Shown: piece by piece, positions 32,311 through 41,200 of the stretch
Numbering within the stretch: position 1 is the stretch's first letter
How the letters are laid out: every line of letters begins with the position of its first letter
Assembly (NCBI GenBank): GCA_029265125.1
Contig: JAJUJX010000007.1
Span: 62,001 to 126,000 of the forward strand
DNA length: 64,000 nucleotides
Origin: Tolumonas sp008015085
Lineage (GTDB): Bacteria > Pseudomonadota > Gammaproteobacteria > Enterobacterales > Aeromonadaceae
Direction of reading: 5' to 3'
The notes under the pieces: generated by a model
Databases searched by the model: none
What the model was told of the DNA's origin: nothing
What the model saw: the letters and a program-made list of their open reading frames with translations, nothing else
Made by a program: the position numbers and the translations under genes

Positions 32311-35300
32311 GTGAGCTGGCGTGGCATAGTGCGTGGTAGCGCTGTTTTTCTGTCTGTTGCACTTTTTTTGCTGGCGCTACTGATCACGGCGTTGCGTCTT
32401 GGTGTACCTGATTTACAGTCTCATCGTGACTGGTTATTGAAACAATTCTTGCCAGCCAGCATCACTTCCGCATCGGTTGAGCAGATTAGCTGGCGCTGGC
32501 AAAACTATGGATTACAGCTTGAGCTCGGCGATGTTAAGCTGCAGCAGCAGGGTGATACACCGTTTGAACTGAGCGCTAAAAAGCTGCAACTGCACTGTAA
32601 TCCGTTTGTGCAATTCTGGAAAACGCGGGGCTGTCAGTTGTCGTTGCAGGCGGATCAACTGCAGCTAACGTTACATCTGCCGGCGAAAAACAGCTCATCC
32701 TCTACTTCGTTTAATCCAGACAAGATGTTGCCTTTCCTGCTGGAGCAATTGAAGCAGGCTAATGTAGTCAACAGTGAAGTCCGGCTGCAACGAAACCAGA
32801 TCTCTCTGGCGGAATTTGATATTTCCCAGCTTTATATCGAAAACTCTGGTGAACAACATACTCTTTATTCCCGCATTTCGGTCGCCCAGCAAGCACTGGT
32901 TGTACCGCTGTTGCTGCAGGCTGAATTAACTGGGCCTGCACGTCAGGATGCACTGCAAGGTCATCTCTATCTTGCGACAGAAAGCGATCCGCAAAAGCCG
33001 CAAACGGTATTGCTGCCTGCTCCCCTGAAAGCCAACATGCAGTCGGTACATGGTTCGCTGGCATTTCAGCTCTGGTTGGATCGTTTGCCGGGACTCTGGC
33101 AAGATGGCTTATTGCAGCTGGGTCCGACCCGGTTAGGCTGGCAAGAGGCCGAACAAGCTCACCATCTTGAATTACAGGGCGGCGCGATTGTCTGGCAACG
33201 GCAGGGTGATGACTGGCAGTTGTTCAGTCATGATTTGCAACTGCATAAAGATCAACAGCCATGGCGCCAGTGGCAGTTCCAGCTGAAGAAAAAGGCAGAA
33301 CAATACAGCGGGCAGATGGATCCGCTACTGCTCAGCGAATTGTCGCCGGTCGTGGGGCTTTTCCTGCCTGCGGATTCCACGGCGGCAGATGCATTGCGGA
33401 CGTTGGCCCCGCAGGGTGAATTGGCCAATTTATCATTCTCGCACAGTGATAACAGTGACAGCTGGCAACTCAACGGGGAAATACAGCGACTGCAATGGCA
33501 TCGCTGGAGGACTATTCCCGGCTTACATGACCTGACCTCAGTATTCCGTATTTCACCGCAGGACGTGGCGGTCACGGTCAAACAACAATCCCCGCAACCC
33601 TGGGATTTACAGCCTTATTTTGAAAAGCCCTGGCCAGTGGAAACCTTTGAAGCACAGTTGAACTGGCAGAAGCTGCAAGGTGGATGGGAGCTGACAGCAC
33701 CACAGGTGTTACTGAAAACCGATGTGGTATCGACTTCTACACAGTTCCGTCTGACGCAGCAAGAGAACCAACCGTTATTTCTTGCGTTAGATAGTGGCGT
33801 AGATCTGAAAGATGCCAGCCAGGCGCATTACTACTTCCCTCATGGTGCCATGGGAGAACCGGTCATTGACTACCTGACGAAAGCCCTGCAGGGCGGCCAT
33901 GCCGAAAATGCCCGCATTCTCTGGCATGGTGCGCTGCGTGATTTTCCGTTTAAAGACAACAATGGTATTTTCCAGGCGTGGGTGCCGCTGCGTGAAGCGA
34001 CTTTCCAGTTTGGTGATGGCTGGCAGCCGTTGCACGATATGTCGCTGGATTTGTTGTTTGAAAATGACCGGCTGGATATGCAGGGCGATCATGCCATGCT
34101 CGGTGATGCGAACACTCCTCGTCTGCATGCCTGGTTCCCTAAACTGGCACCGGGAGCACGTCTTTATATCGATGCGGATATTGACGGAACGGGGGAAGCT
34201 GTCAGCCAATATCTGATTAATTCGCCGGTACAAAACTCGGTGGGTAGTGCCTTACAGGCTGTACAAATCACCAAGCCACTCACTGGCAATCTGAAACTGG
34301 ATATTCCACTGAATGGCGGCCCGGTAAAGGTCAATGGTCAGGTCAACCTGGCGGGCAACAAACTGTATATTCCGAGTCTGGATTTGCCGCTGGAACAGCT
34401 GCAGGGTGAGCTGAAATTTGATGAAAGCAAAACGGCACTTGATGAATTGCAGGGCACTCTATGGGGGCAGCCGATCAAGGTTCATTATTCCGGCGAGCAA
34501 CTGGAAAAAGAATATCAGGTCAAATTAGGTTTTCAGGGTGATTGGGATTCTGCCCGGGATAAGATGCTGCCGACACTGGCGCGCCAGACGTTGCAGGGGC
34601 GTTCTTCGATACAAGGATCGTTAGGCCTGCATTTGTATAAAGGCGGTCACTATTATTACGAGGCAGAGTTATCCAGCCCACTGACCGCATTGGCACTGGA
34701 TCTTCCTGCGCCTTATAACAAGCCAGCCGGACGTAGCTGGCCACTACAAATGAAGATCAGGGGCAACCAGCAGTCCAGTGCCATCACTGGCACTCTGAAT
34801 CATGAGTGGCAACTGCAGGCAGATTGGTCGCCGGAACAAAAACAGTTCACACGTTTCTGGCTTGATAATCAGATTATTGAACGTAGCTCCGGGCCACGGG
34901 TACCGTTTTCCGTCAGTACGATTATTAGCGAAGCTGATGTGTCGTCCTGGCTGGATTGGTGGCAGCGCTGGCCGTCTGAAGGTCAGAAAGCAATTAATAG
35001 CTTGTTTCCTGGGGTCGGCGCTGTCGATATCCGGATCGACAAACTGCATCTGGCCGATCAGATCTGGCGTGATGTTAGACTGAACATGAGCCCGGATCGC
35101 GACGGCAGCCGCTTCTGGCTGGAAAGCTCCAAAGCGCAGGGCATGATTCATCTTCCTGCCAGTAAGGATAAGCCAATTCGTATTGATATGGCGCGTTTAT
35201 ACTGGGCTGACAGTGGTGAGAAAGAGACACCGGCTGAGCCGATGGATGTTACCACTCAGCAACAATGGCTCAGCCGCTGGCCGAATTTGCTGTTCAGCTG

Positions 35301-36129
35301 TCAGGATTGCCGCTATGGCGGAAATACGCTCGGACAAATCCAGGGGCATCTGTATCCGGTTAAATCGGGTGGTGAAATCCGCGATCTGCACTGGCAGGTA
35401 GCCAGTTCCTATTTTGATGGGCAAGCCCGCTGGACTCTCTCCGACAATCATCCGCTGAGTGCGCTGAAAGGTACATTTGTCAGTAATAATACCGAGGTAT
35501 TTCTGGGGCATTTCGGTTATGACCCGGGCCTGACCGGTACGAAAAGTCAGTTGGATGTCGATATCTCCTGGCCTGGGGCGTTACATCAACCTCGTTTAGC
35601 TATGCTCAATGGCCAGCTGAAAATGGAAACTGGCGAAGGCATTCTGCGCGAGGTAAAAAACACCGGTGGCAATCGTTTATTATCACTGTTTTCACTGGAT
35701 GCGATTGTGCGCCGCATCAGCTTTGATTTCCGCGATATTTTCAATGACGGTCTTTATTTCAAAAAAATGGCGTTCACCGCTAAGCTGAACAACGGCATGC
35801 TGCGTAATGATGATTTATTGCTGGAAAGTAATTCCGGTGAACTGAAAGGTCACGGCTTAGTCGATCTGGCGCGTAAGCAGATTAATTATCAGGTGACGTT
35901 CTCACCCACTCTGACGGGGGGGTTTGGCGTTGCTGCGGGTTTTGCTGTGACCCCGGTGACCGGCATTGCCGTACTTGCTGCGACGACCTTGCTGCAGCCT
36001 GTTTTTGATGTGATCACGCAGGTGAGTTACTCCGTAGAGGGTGATTTGACCAAACCGAAAATCACTGAGATGGGGCGCAAGAAGGAAAAGGTAAAACTGA
36101 CTGCTCCGGCAACCGAGGAGGAGAAGTAA
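32311..36129 (+). CDS. yhdP: AsmA-like envelope protein YhdP
   Basis: YhdP is one of the AsmA-like bridge proteins that, with TamB and YdbH, carry phospholipids to the outer membrane. The 1272-residue product has one N-terminal membrane anchor (AVFLSVALFLLALLITALRL) followed by a very long beta-rich periplasmic part containing DLTSVFRISPQDVAVTV, YYFPHGAMGEPVIDYLTKAL and the C-terminal DIFNDGLYFKKMAFTA. The length and motifs match E. coli YhdP (1266 residues). It starts with GTG immediately after the rng stop, and no strong ribosome binding site is visible, suggesting coupling. Confidence 0.95.
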   Translation: MSWRGIVRGSAVFLSVALFLLALLITALRLGVPDLQSHRDWLLKQFLPASITSASVEQISWRWQNYGLQLELGDVKLQQQGDTPFELSAKKLQLHCNPFVQFWKTRGCQLSLQADQLQLTLHLPAKNSSSSTSFNPDKMLPFLLEQLKQANVVNSEVRLQRNQISLAEFDISQLYIENSGEQHTLYSRISVAQQALVVPLLLQAELTGPARQDALQGHLYLATESDPQKPQTVLLPAPLKANMQSVHGSLAFQLWLDRLPGLWQDGLLQLGPTRLGWQEAEQAHHLELQGGAIVWQRQGDDWQLFSHDLQLHKDQQPWRQWQFQLKKKAEQYSGQMDPLLLSELSPVVGLFLPADSTAADALRTLAPQGELANLSFSHSDNSDSWQLNGEIQRLQWHRWRTIPGLHDLTSVFRISPQDVAVTVKQQSPQPWDLQPYFEKPWPVETFEAQLNWQKLQGGWELTAPQVLLKTDVVSTSTQFRLTQQENQPLFLALDSGVDLKDASQAHYYFPHGAMGEPVIDYLTKALQGGHAENARILWHGALRDFPFKDNNGIFQAWVPLREATFQFGDGWQPLHDMSLDLLFENDRLDMQGDHAMLGDANTPRLHAWFPKLAPGARLYIDADIDGTGEAVSQYLINSPVQNSVGSALQAVQITKPLTGNLKLDIPLNGGPVKVNGQVNLAGNKLYIPSLDLPLEQLQGELKFDESKTALDELQGTLWGQPIKVHYSGEQLEKEYQVKLGFQGDWDSARDKMLPTLARQTLQGRSSIQGSLGLHLYKGGHYYYEAELSSPLTALALDLPAPYNKPAGRSWPLQMKIRGNQQSSAITGTLNHEWQLQADWSPEQKQFTRFWLDNQIIERSSGPRVPFSVSTIISEADVSSWLDWWQRWPSEGQKAINSLFPGVGAVDIRIDKLHLADQIWRDVRLNMSPDRDGSRFWLESSKAQGMIHLPASKDKPIRIDMARLYWADSGEKETPAEPMDVTTQQQWLSRWPNLLFSCQDCRYGGNTLGQIQGHLYPVKSGGEIRDLHWQVASSYFDGQARWTLSDNHPLSALKGTFVSNNTEVFLGHFGYDPGLTGTKSQLDVDISWPGALHQPRLAMLNGQLKMETGEGILREVKNTGGNRLLSLFSLDAIVRRISFDFRDIFNDGLYFKKMAFTAKLNNGMLRNDDLLLESNSGELKGHGLVDLARKQINYQVTFSPTLTGGFGVAAGFAVTPVTGIAVLAATTLLQPVFDVITQVSYSVEGDLTKPKITEMGRKKEKVKLTAPATEEEK

Positions 36130-36950
36130 TGTATCTGGTCGCGTTACAGATGAACTCTCAGGCTGACTGGACGCAAAATGCGGCTCAGGTTGAATCGTTG
36201 TTGCAACGTCTACCGCTGGAACGCCCATGTCTGGTCTTGTTGCCGGAAAATTTTGCTTGCATGGGCACACCGGCAGATTATCAGCAGTTGGCTGAGGAAG
36301 TTGGTTCAGGGCGGATTCAGCAGCAATTAAGTCTCTGGGCCCAAACCTTTGGCATCTGGCTGGTCGCGGGTTCTTTCCCGACTAAAATCCCGGAACAGAG
36401 CCGTGTGCATACCACATCGCTGGTATTTAACCCGCAAGGTGAATTGGCTGGTTTTTACCATAAACTGCATCTGTTTGATGTGGATGTGGCCGACACGCGC
36501 GGGCGTTACCGGGAGTCCGATTCGTTTATCGCCGGGGATGCGCTTTGCGTTGTTGATTCCCCGTTTGGTGGGCTGGGGCTGAGCATCTGCTACGACGTAC
36601 GCTTTCCTGAAGTTTTTCACTCATTGCGACTGAAAGGTGCCAATATCATTTTAGTTCCGGCGGCCTTTACCAAGGTGACCGGACAAGCGCACTGGCTACC
36701 TTTACTGCAGGCCCGGGCCATAGAAAATCAGTGTTATGTTATTGCCGCCAACCAATGCGGTCAGCATGGCGGAAGCCGGGAAACCTGGGGTCATTCAGTG
36801 ATCATTGACCCGTGGGGAGAGGTTCTGGCGCAGCAAGGCTCACAACCCGGTGTGATTGCAGCACCGCTGGATGTACAAAAATTAGAATCTATCCGTCAAT
36901 CAATGCCGGTACAGCTGCATGCCAGACTGACACCGGACTGGAGAAAGTAA
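36129..36950 (+). CDS. Nitrilase-superfamily amidohydrolase (Nit/YbeM-like)
   Basis: The 273-residue product is a carbon-nitrogen hydrolase with the Glu-Lys-Cys triad: E40 in LLPENFACMG, K112 in FYHKLHLFDVDV and C154 in SICYDVRFPE. The branch resembles Nit1/YbeM, which in E. coli and eukaryotes hydrolyses deaminated glutathione as a metabolite repair step; this substrate is inferred. In gammaproteobacteria a gene of this type often lies between yhdP and tldD. The ATG overlaps the yhdP stop by one base after GAGGAG. Confidence 0.93.
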   Translation: MYLVALQMNSQADWTQNAAQVESLLQRLPLERPCLVLLPENFACMGTPADYQQLAEEVGSGRIQQQLSLWAQTFGIWLVAGSFPTKIPEQSRVHTTSLVFNPQGELAGFYHKLHLFDVDVADTRGRYRESDSFIAGDALCVVDSPFGGLGLSICYDVRFPEVFHSLRLKGANIILVPAAFTKVTGQAHWLPLLQARAIENQCYVIAANQCGQHGGSRETWGHSVIIDPWGEVLAQQGSQPGVIAAPLDVQKLESIRQSMPVQLHARLTPDWRK

Positions 36951-36954
36951 TTTA

Positions 36955-38400
36955 ATGTTGTTACCACAAGTCAGTGAACGTTTATTGGCAGCAAACGGAC
37001 TGGATCAGGACGTACTGGCGCAGCAGCTGCGTCAGTTAATGAGCCATCAGATTGAGTTCGGCGATTTTTATTTCCAGAGCGGTGTGCACGAATCCTGGAT
37101 CCTTGAGGATGGCATCGTCAAAGATGGTAGCTATAACATCGAGCAAGGTGTTGGTGTGCGGGCGATCAGTGGTGAAAAAACCGGGTTTGCCTATTCCGAT
37201 GAACTGAGTCTGAATGCGCTGCAGCAAGCGGTTATTGCTGCTCGTGGTGTTGCCGCCAGTGGCGGTGAAGGGCAAATTAAAATCTGGCAGCCCGCTCAGG
37301 CTGAAGCGCGTTATCTGGCGTTGGATCCGCTGCCGGGTTTACCACAGCAGCACAAAATAGCCTTGCTGGAAGAGCTGGATAAGTTTGCCCGCTCGATTGA
37401 CCCATGCATTACACAGGTGATGGCCTCTCTGTCTGGTGTATATGAAGAAGTGCTGATTGCAGCTACCGACGGCACGCTGGTGGCGGATATTCGCCCGTTG
37501 GTGCGTCTGAGCATCACCGTACTGGCTGAACGCAATGGCCGTCGTGAACGCGGCAGTTCCGGTGGTGGTGGCCGTTGTGGTTATGACTATTTCTTTGAAG
37601 TGGAAGATGGTGAAAGCCGTGCTCGTGGCTATGCGCGTGAAGCGGTACGACAGGCATTGGTCAATCTGGAAGCGGTCGATGCACCTGCCGGTATGATGCC
37701 CGTTGTGCTCGGTGCCGGCTGGCCGGGCGTTCTGCTGCATGAAGCTGTTGGTCATGGTCTGGAAGGCGATTTCAACCGTAAAGGTTCTTCTGCTTTCAGT
37801 GGCAAAATCGGCCAACAGGTAGCCTCGAAACATTGCACCATCGTCGATGACGGTACTTTGGCGAATCGTCGTGGTTCATTGAGTGTGGATGATGAAGGCA
37901 CCCCGACGCAGCATACCGTGCTCATCGAAAATGGCATTCTGAAAGGCTACATGCAGGATAAACTGAATGCCCGTCTGATGGGCGTCGCCTCTACCGGTAA
38001 TGGCCGCCGTGAATCGTATGCTGCCCTGCCGATGCCTCGCATGACCAACACCTACATGTTGCCGGGCGAGTACGATCCTCAGGAGATCATCGCATCCGTG
38101 AAGAAAGGCATTTATGCGCCCAACTTTGGCGGTGGTCAGGTGGATATTACATCCGGCAAGTTTGTATTCTCGGCGTCAGAAGCCTATCTGATAGAAGATG
38201 GCAAAATCACGACACCAATCAAAGGCGCAACCTTGATTGGCAATGGTCCGGAAGCGATGCAGCAGGTCTCAATGGTCGGTAACGATCTCGCGTTAGACCG
38301 CGGGGTCGGTGTCTGCGGTAAAGATGGCCAGAGCGTGCCAGTCGGTGTGGGTCAGCCAACCTTGAAACTGGATGAAATGACGGTAGGTGGTACGCAGTAG
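36955..38400 (+). CDS. tldD: Metalloprotease subunit TldD
   Basis: TldD pairs with TldE (PmbA) in a zinc protease that degrades unfolded peptides and matures microcin B17 and CcdA. The 481-residue product has the metal motif LLHEAVGHGLEGDF (HExxxH, near residues 262-267) and GRRESYAALPMPRMTNTYM, then QVDITSGKFVFSASEAYLI. It starts five bases after the nitrilase gene. A bidirectional terminator follows, and its partner pmbA lies 650 bases downstream. Confidence 0.98.
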   Translation: MLLPQVSERLLAANGLDQDVLAQQLRQLMSHQIEFGDFYFQSGVHESWILEDGIVKDGSYNIEQGVGVRAISGEKTGFAYSDELSLNALQQAVIAARGVAASGGEGQIKIWQPAQAEARYLALDPLPGLPQQHKIALLEELDKFARSIDPCITQVMASLSGVYEEVLIAATDGTLVADIRPLVRLSITVLAERNGRRERGSSGGGGRCGYDYFFEVEDGESRARGYAREAVRQALVNLEAVDAPAGMMPVVLGAGWPGVLLHEAVGHGLEGDFNRKGSSAFSGKIGQQVASKHCTIVDDGTLANRRGSLSVDDEGTPTQHTVLIENGILKGYMQDKLNARLMGVASTGNGRRESYAALPMPRMTNTYMLPGEYDPQEIIASVKKGIYAPNFGGGQVDITSGKFVFSASEAYLIEDGKITTPIKGATLIGNGPEAMQQVSMVGNDLALDRGVGVCGKDGQSVPVGVGQPTLKLDEMTVGGTQ

Positions 38401-38404
38401 TGAT

Positions 38405-38433
38405 AAAACAGCGTGGTTTCGGCCACGCTGTTT
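38405..38433. terminator. Bidirectional terminator between tldD and yjgA
   Basis: AAACAGCGTGG (38406-38416) and CCACGCTGTTT (38423-38433) form a perfect 11-pair stem between convergent genes, with an A-run and T-run on the two sides. Confidence 0.8.
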
Positions 38434-38442
38434 CGTTTGAAC

Positions 38443-38967
38443 TTACAGCATCTCTTCAAAATGCTCGCGCAGGTATTTGAACAGCTCACGGAAGGCCGCC
38501 GGTGGCTGATTTGCCGCTTGTTCTTTTTTCGCTTTATTGATTAACTGACGAAGTTTCTGTCGTTCCAACGTGTGGCATTCGGCCAATACCGCATTAATCG
38601 CCTCATCGCCTTCGCTCAATAGACGATCACGCCATTTTTCCAGTTTATGCAAACGGGTGTTAGTGCTGTTATTGCGGCTGCGGATCTGATCCAGCACGGC
38701 TTTGATATCTTCAACATTTCGGTTACGCATCAGTTTACCGATATATTGCAGATGACGGCGGAACGCTTCATGTTTGCCTTTCAGCTTATGGCCGGTCTCG
38801 ATTGCATCGATCAGGTCTTCATCCAGTGGCACTCGGTCCAGTTCAGCAGGCTTTAAGTTTACCAGCTCTTCGCCCAGTTTCTGCAGCGCGGTGGCTTCAC
38901 GTTTCAGCTCACTTTTACTGACGTAATCGTCATCCCAATCGTCCTGGGTCTGTTTCTGATGATTCAT
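38443..38967 (-). CDS. darP: Ribosome biogenesis factor YjgA (DarP)
   Basis: DarP (DUF615) assists maturation of the large ribosomal subunit. The 174-residue, highly charged alpha-helical product contains DDDYVSKSELKREATALQKL, LGEELVNLKPAELDRVPLD and KGKHEAFRRHLQYIGKLMRN, all matching E. coli YjgA. It is convergent with tldD and divergent from pmbA, the usual gammaproteobacterial arrangement of yjgA next to pmbA. Confidence 0.96.
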   Translation of the reverse strand: MNHQKQTQDDWDDDYVSKSELKREATALQKLGEELVNLKPAELDRVPLDEDLIDAIETGHKLKGKHEAFRRHLQYIGKLMRNRNVEDIKAVLDQIRSRNNSTNTRLHKLEKWRDRLLSEGDEAINAVLAECHTLERQKLRQLINKAKKEQAANQPPAAFRELFKYLREHFEEML

Positions 38968-39053
38968 GGTGTCACTCTTCTCTTTATTCCTCTCTTATAT
39001 GGTAACAGGTATCTGTGATAGCCTGTGAAAAAATGACGTCGGATCAAACAGAC

Positions 39054-40397
39054 ATGAATTCTCAGGAACAAATTTTACAGGAACAGCATAAGCTGGAACG
39101 CGTGGTGACCGATGCTTTGCATATTGCGCAGGAGCTGGGAGCCGATACCGCAGAAATCTCTATCAGTAAGCAAACGGGAATTTCGGTTAACACCCGTGGC
39201 GGTGAAGTCGAAAACATCGAATTTAACAAAGACGGCGCACTGGGTATTGCGATATACCGCGATGGCCGCAAAGGTTCCTCATCCACGGCGGATTTGAGCA
39301 CTGATGCGATCCGTCGTTGTATCGAAGCGGCTCTGGAAATCTCACGCTATACCGCTGTCGATTCTTGCGCCGGATTGGCCGATAAAGAGCTGATGGCGTG
39401 GGATGCACCAGAGCTGGAACTGCTCTATCCGGTAGCGCTCGATCCGCAATACGGCATTGAACTGGCGCGTCGCTGTGAATTACATGCGCTGTCACTGGAT
39501 AAACGCATCAAACAGTCGGATAGCGGCAGTTTCTCCAGCCATCACGGCATTAAGGTTTATGGCAATACTCACGGTTTCGTTAAAGGATATGCAGCCAGTC
39601 GTCATTCACTCAGCTGCGTGCTGATCGGCGAACAAGATGGTGATATGCAGCGCGACTATAGCTATAGCACTGCCCGTGAACTGAGTGACCTGTGGACACC
39701 GGAGCGTATCGCCGAAGAGGCGGTAAAACGCACTGTTTCACATCTGGGGGGTTGTAAGATAGCCACAACTGAAGTGCCGGTACTGTTTCTGCCAGAGGCT
39801 GCCAACAGCCTGTTTGGTCATCTGGTTTCTGCGATTGGTGGCGGCAACCTTTACCGTAAATCCTCATTCCTGTTGGATACACTGGGGCAGCCCATTTTCC
39901 CGGCGTGGCTGCAAATCAATGAATATGCGCATCTGCCGAAAGGGCTGGCCAGCTCGCCATTCGATGGTGAAGGTGTTCGCACGAAGGATCGCGCCATCAT
40001 TCAGGACGGCGTGCTGCAAACCTATCTGCTGACTGCTTATTCCGGACGGAAATTGGGTATGCAATCCACCGGGCATGCAGGCGGTATCCATAACTGGCGT
40101 GTGCAGGGGCAGGGGCAATCGCTGGATGTTCTGCTAAAACAGATGGGCACAGGTCTGGTGGTCAGTGAACTGATGGGGCAGGGTGTCAATATTGTTACCG
40201 GCGATTATTCCCGCGGTGCAACCGGCTTCTGGGTAGAAAACGGTGAGATCGTTTATCCGGTAGAAGAGATCACTATTGCCGGTAATCTGAAAGATATGTT
40301 CAGTCAGATCGTGGCTGTTGGCAGCGACATTGATCCGCGCTGCAGTCTGCAGAGTGGTTCGGTGCTGATTGAACGGATGAAGATTGCGGGGAACTGA
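39054..40397 (+). CDS. pmbA: Metalloprotease subunit PmbA (TldE)
   Basis: PmbA is the non-metal-binding partner of TldD. The product matches E. coli PmbA across its length: ISKQTGISVNTRGGEVENIE, GALGIAIYRDGRKGSSSTAD, YRKSSFLLDTLGQPIFP, KSTGHAGG-like STGHAGGIHNW and GVNIVTGDYSRGATGFWVEN. No HExxxH motif is present, as expected. The start is uncertain: ATG 39054 gives 447 residues, near the E. coli 450, while in-frame ATG 39033 and an earlier one at 39015 are also possible. Confidence 0.96.
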   Translation: MNSQEQILQEQHKLERVVTDALHIAQELGADTAEISISKQTGISVNTRGGEVENIEFNKDGALGIAIYRDGRKGSSSTADLSTDAIRRCIEAALEISRYTAVDSCAGLADKELMAWDAPELELLYPVALDPQYGIELARRCELHALSLDKRIKQSDSGSFSSHHGIKVYGNTHGFVKGYAASRHSLSCVLIGEQDGDMQRDYSYSTARELSDLWTPERIAEEAVKRTVSHLGGCKIATTEVPVLFLPEAANSLFGHLVSAIGGGNLYRKSSFLLDTLGQPIFPAWLQINEYAHLPKGLASSPFDGEGVRTKDRAIIQDGVLQTYLLTAYSGRKLGMQSTGHAGGIHNWRVQGQGQSLDVLLKQMGTGLVVSELMGQGVNIVTGDYSRGATGFWVENGEIVYPVEEITIAGNLKDMFSQIVAVGSDIDPRCSLQSGSVLIERMKIAGN

Positions 40398-40406
40398 TAT
40401 GAAATG

Positions 40407-40432
40407 ACAGACGGCCATTATAGGCCGTCTGT
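40407..40432. other. Stem-loop between pmbA and yeeX
   Basis: ACAGACGGCC and GGCCGTCTGT form a perfect 10-pair stem with an ATTATA loop between convergent genes. There is no T-tract on either side, so it is a likely 3'-end stabilising hairpin or a weak terminator. Confidence 0.5.
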
Positions 40433-40444
40433 ATGTGCAGATTA

Positions 40445-40789
40445 TTACTCTGCTGAGCCTTCTTTACGGAAGGTGCGCGGGAAGTTGCGCAGCTGTTTGC
40501 TGGCTTCACGGCGTTGTTTAGACAACTCGGCACCCACGATGGTCAGGTCGTCCACGCGATCTTCATAATCGCCTTTCATGTTGTGGATGATTTCCTGAAT
40601 GTCTTCATAGCTCATGCCTGGTTTCAGGTATTCAGTCAGGTTTGCCAGCAGTGCAACACGTTTCTGGTTGTCACGGATTTTGCGGGCATTGTCTTCGATT
40701 TCGCGGGTCAGTTTGTTTTTCAGACGAGCCACGCGTACGAATTCCAGAATATTATTCATTTCGTTGTTTTGCATTGTGTTGTCCACCAT
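40445..40789 (-). CDS. yeeX: DUF496 protein YeeX
   Basis: YeeX belongs to DUF496, a conserved small alpha-helical family without an established function. The product (114 residues from this start) is coiled-coil rich and matches E. coli YeeX in ILEFVRVARLKNKLTREIED, KIRDNQKRVALLANL, YLKPGMSYEDIQEII and MKGDYEDRVDD. In-frame ATGs at 40774 and 40759 are alternative starts; 40774 has a GGTGGA site. Confidence 0.92.
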   Translation of the reverse strand: MVDNTMQNNEMNNILEFVRVARLKNKLTREIEDNARKIRDNQKRVALLANLTEYLKPGMSYEDIQEIIHNMKGDYEDRVDDLTIVGAELSKQRREASKQLRNFPRTFRKEGSAE

Positions 40790-40900
40790 ATTAGCTAACT
40801 ATTCCTTTTCTCTGACCACGGTTTATCAGCGTGGTGTCTATGAAACTGCCATGTCTATCGTCATCGTGCCATGTTTATGGCGCAAGAGCCAGATCCGGAT

Positions 40901-41197
40901 TTAGTATATTGGCCAATTCAGAATTATCCATACTGCCAGTGTGCCTTCCATCAGATACTGCCAGTTGAATTCACGTTGCCAGAGGGCTGCCAGAAAAAAG
41001 CCTCCAGCCAGAGCCAGTGCAGCCAACGGGTAATAAACCAGCTCCCCGAGCAGATCAAATGAAGTTAGCATCACTGTTCTGATGGAGGCAGGCATCCAGA
41101 TCCCCAGCCAGCCAAGAACGACCATCAAGGGAATGATCCCCAGTGCCATCGAACTTACTCTGATTTTCAGGCTCTTGTTGATGCTCCATTTAGACAT
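40901..41197 (-). CDS. Small membrane protein downstream of rep
   Basis: The 98-residue product is not recognised. It has a basic N-terminus (SKWSINKSLKIRVSS) and three hydrophobic segments (MALGIIPLMVVLGWLGIW; LGELVYYPLAALALAGGFFL; LMEGTLAVWIILNWPIY). It begins three bases after the rep stop codon, in the same direction, so it is probably cotranscribed with and translated after rep. Its codon use looks like the neighbours. The function is unknown. Confidence 0.7.
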   Translation of the reverse strand: MSKWSINKSLKIRVSSMALGIIPLMVVLGWLGIWMPASIRTVMLTSFDLLGELVYYPLAALALAGGFFLAALWQREFNWQYLMEGTLAVWIILNWPIY

Positions 41198-41200
41198 ACA

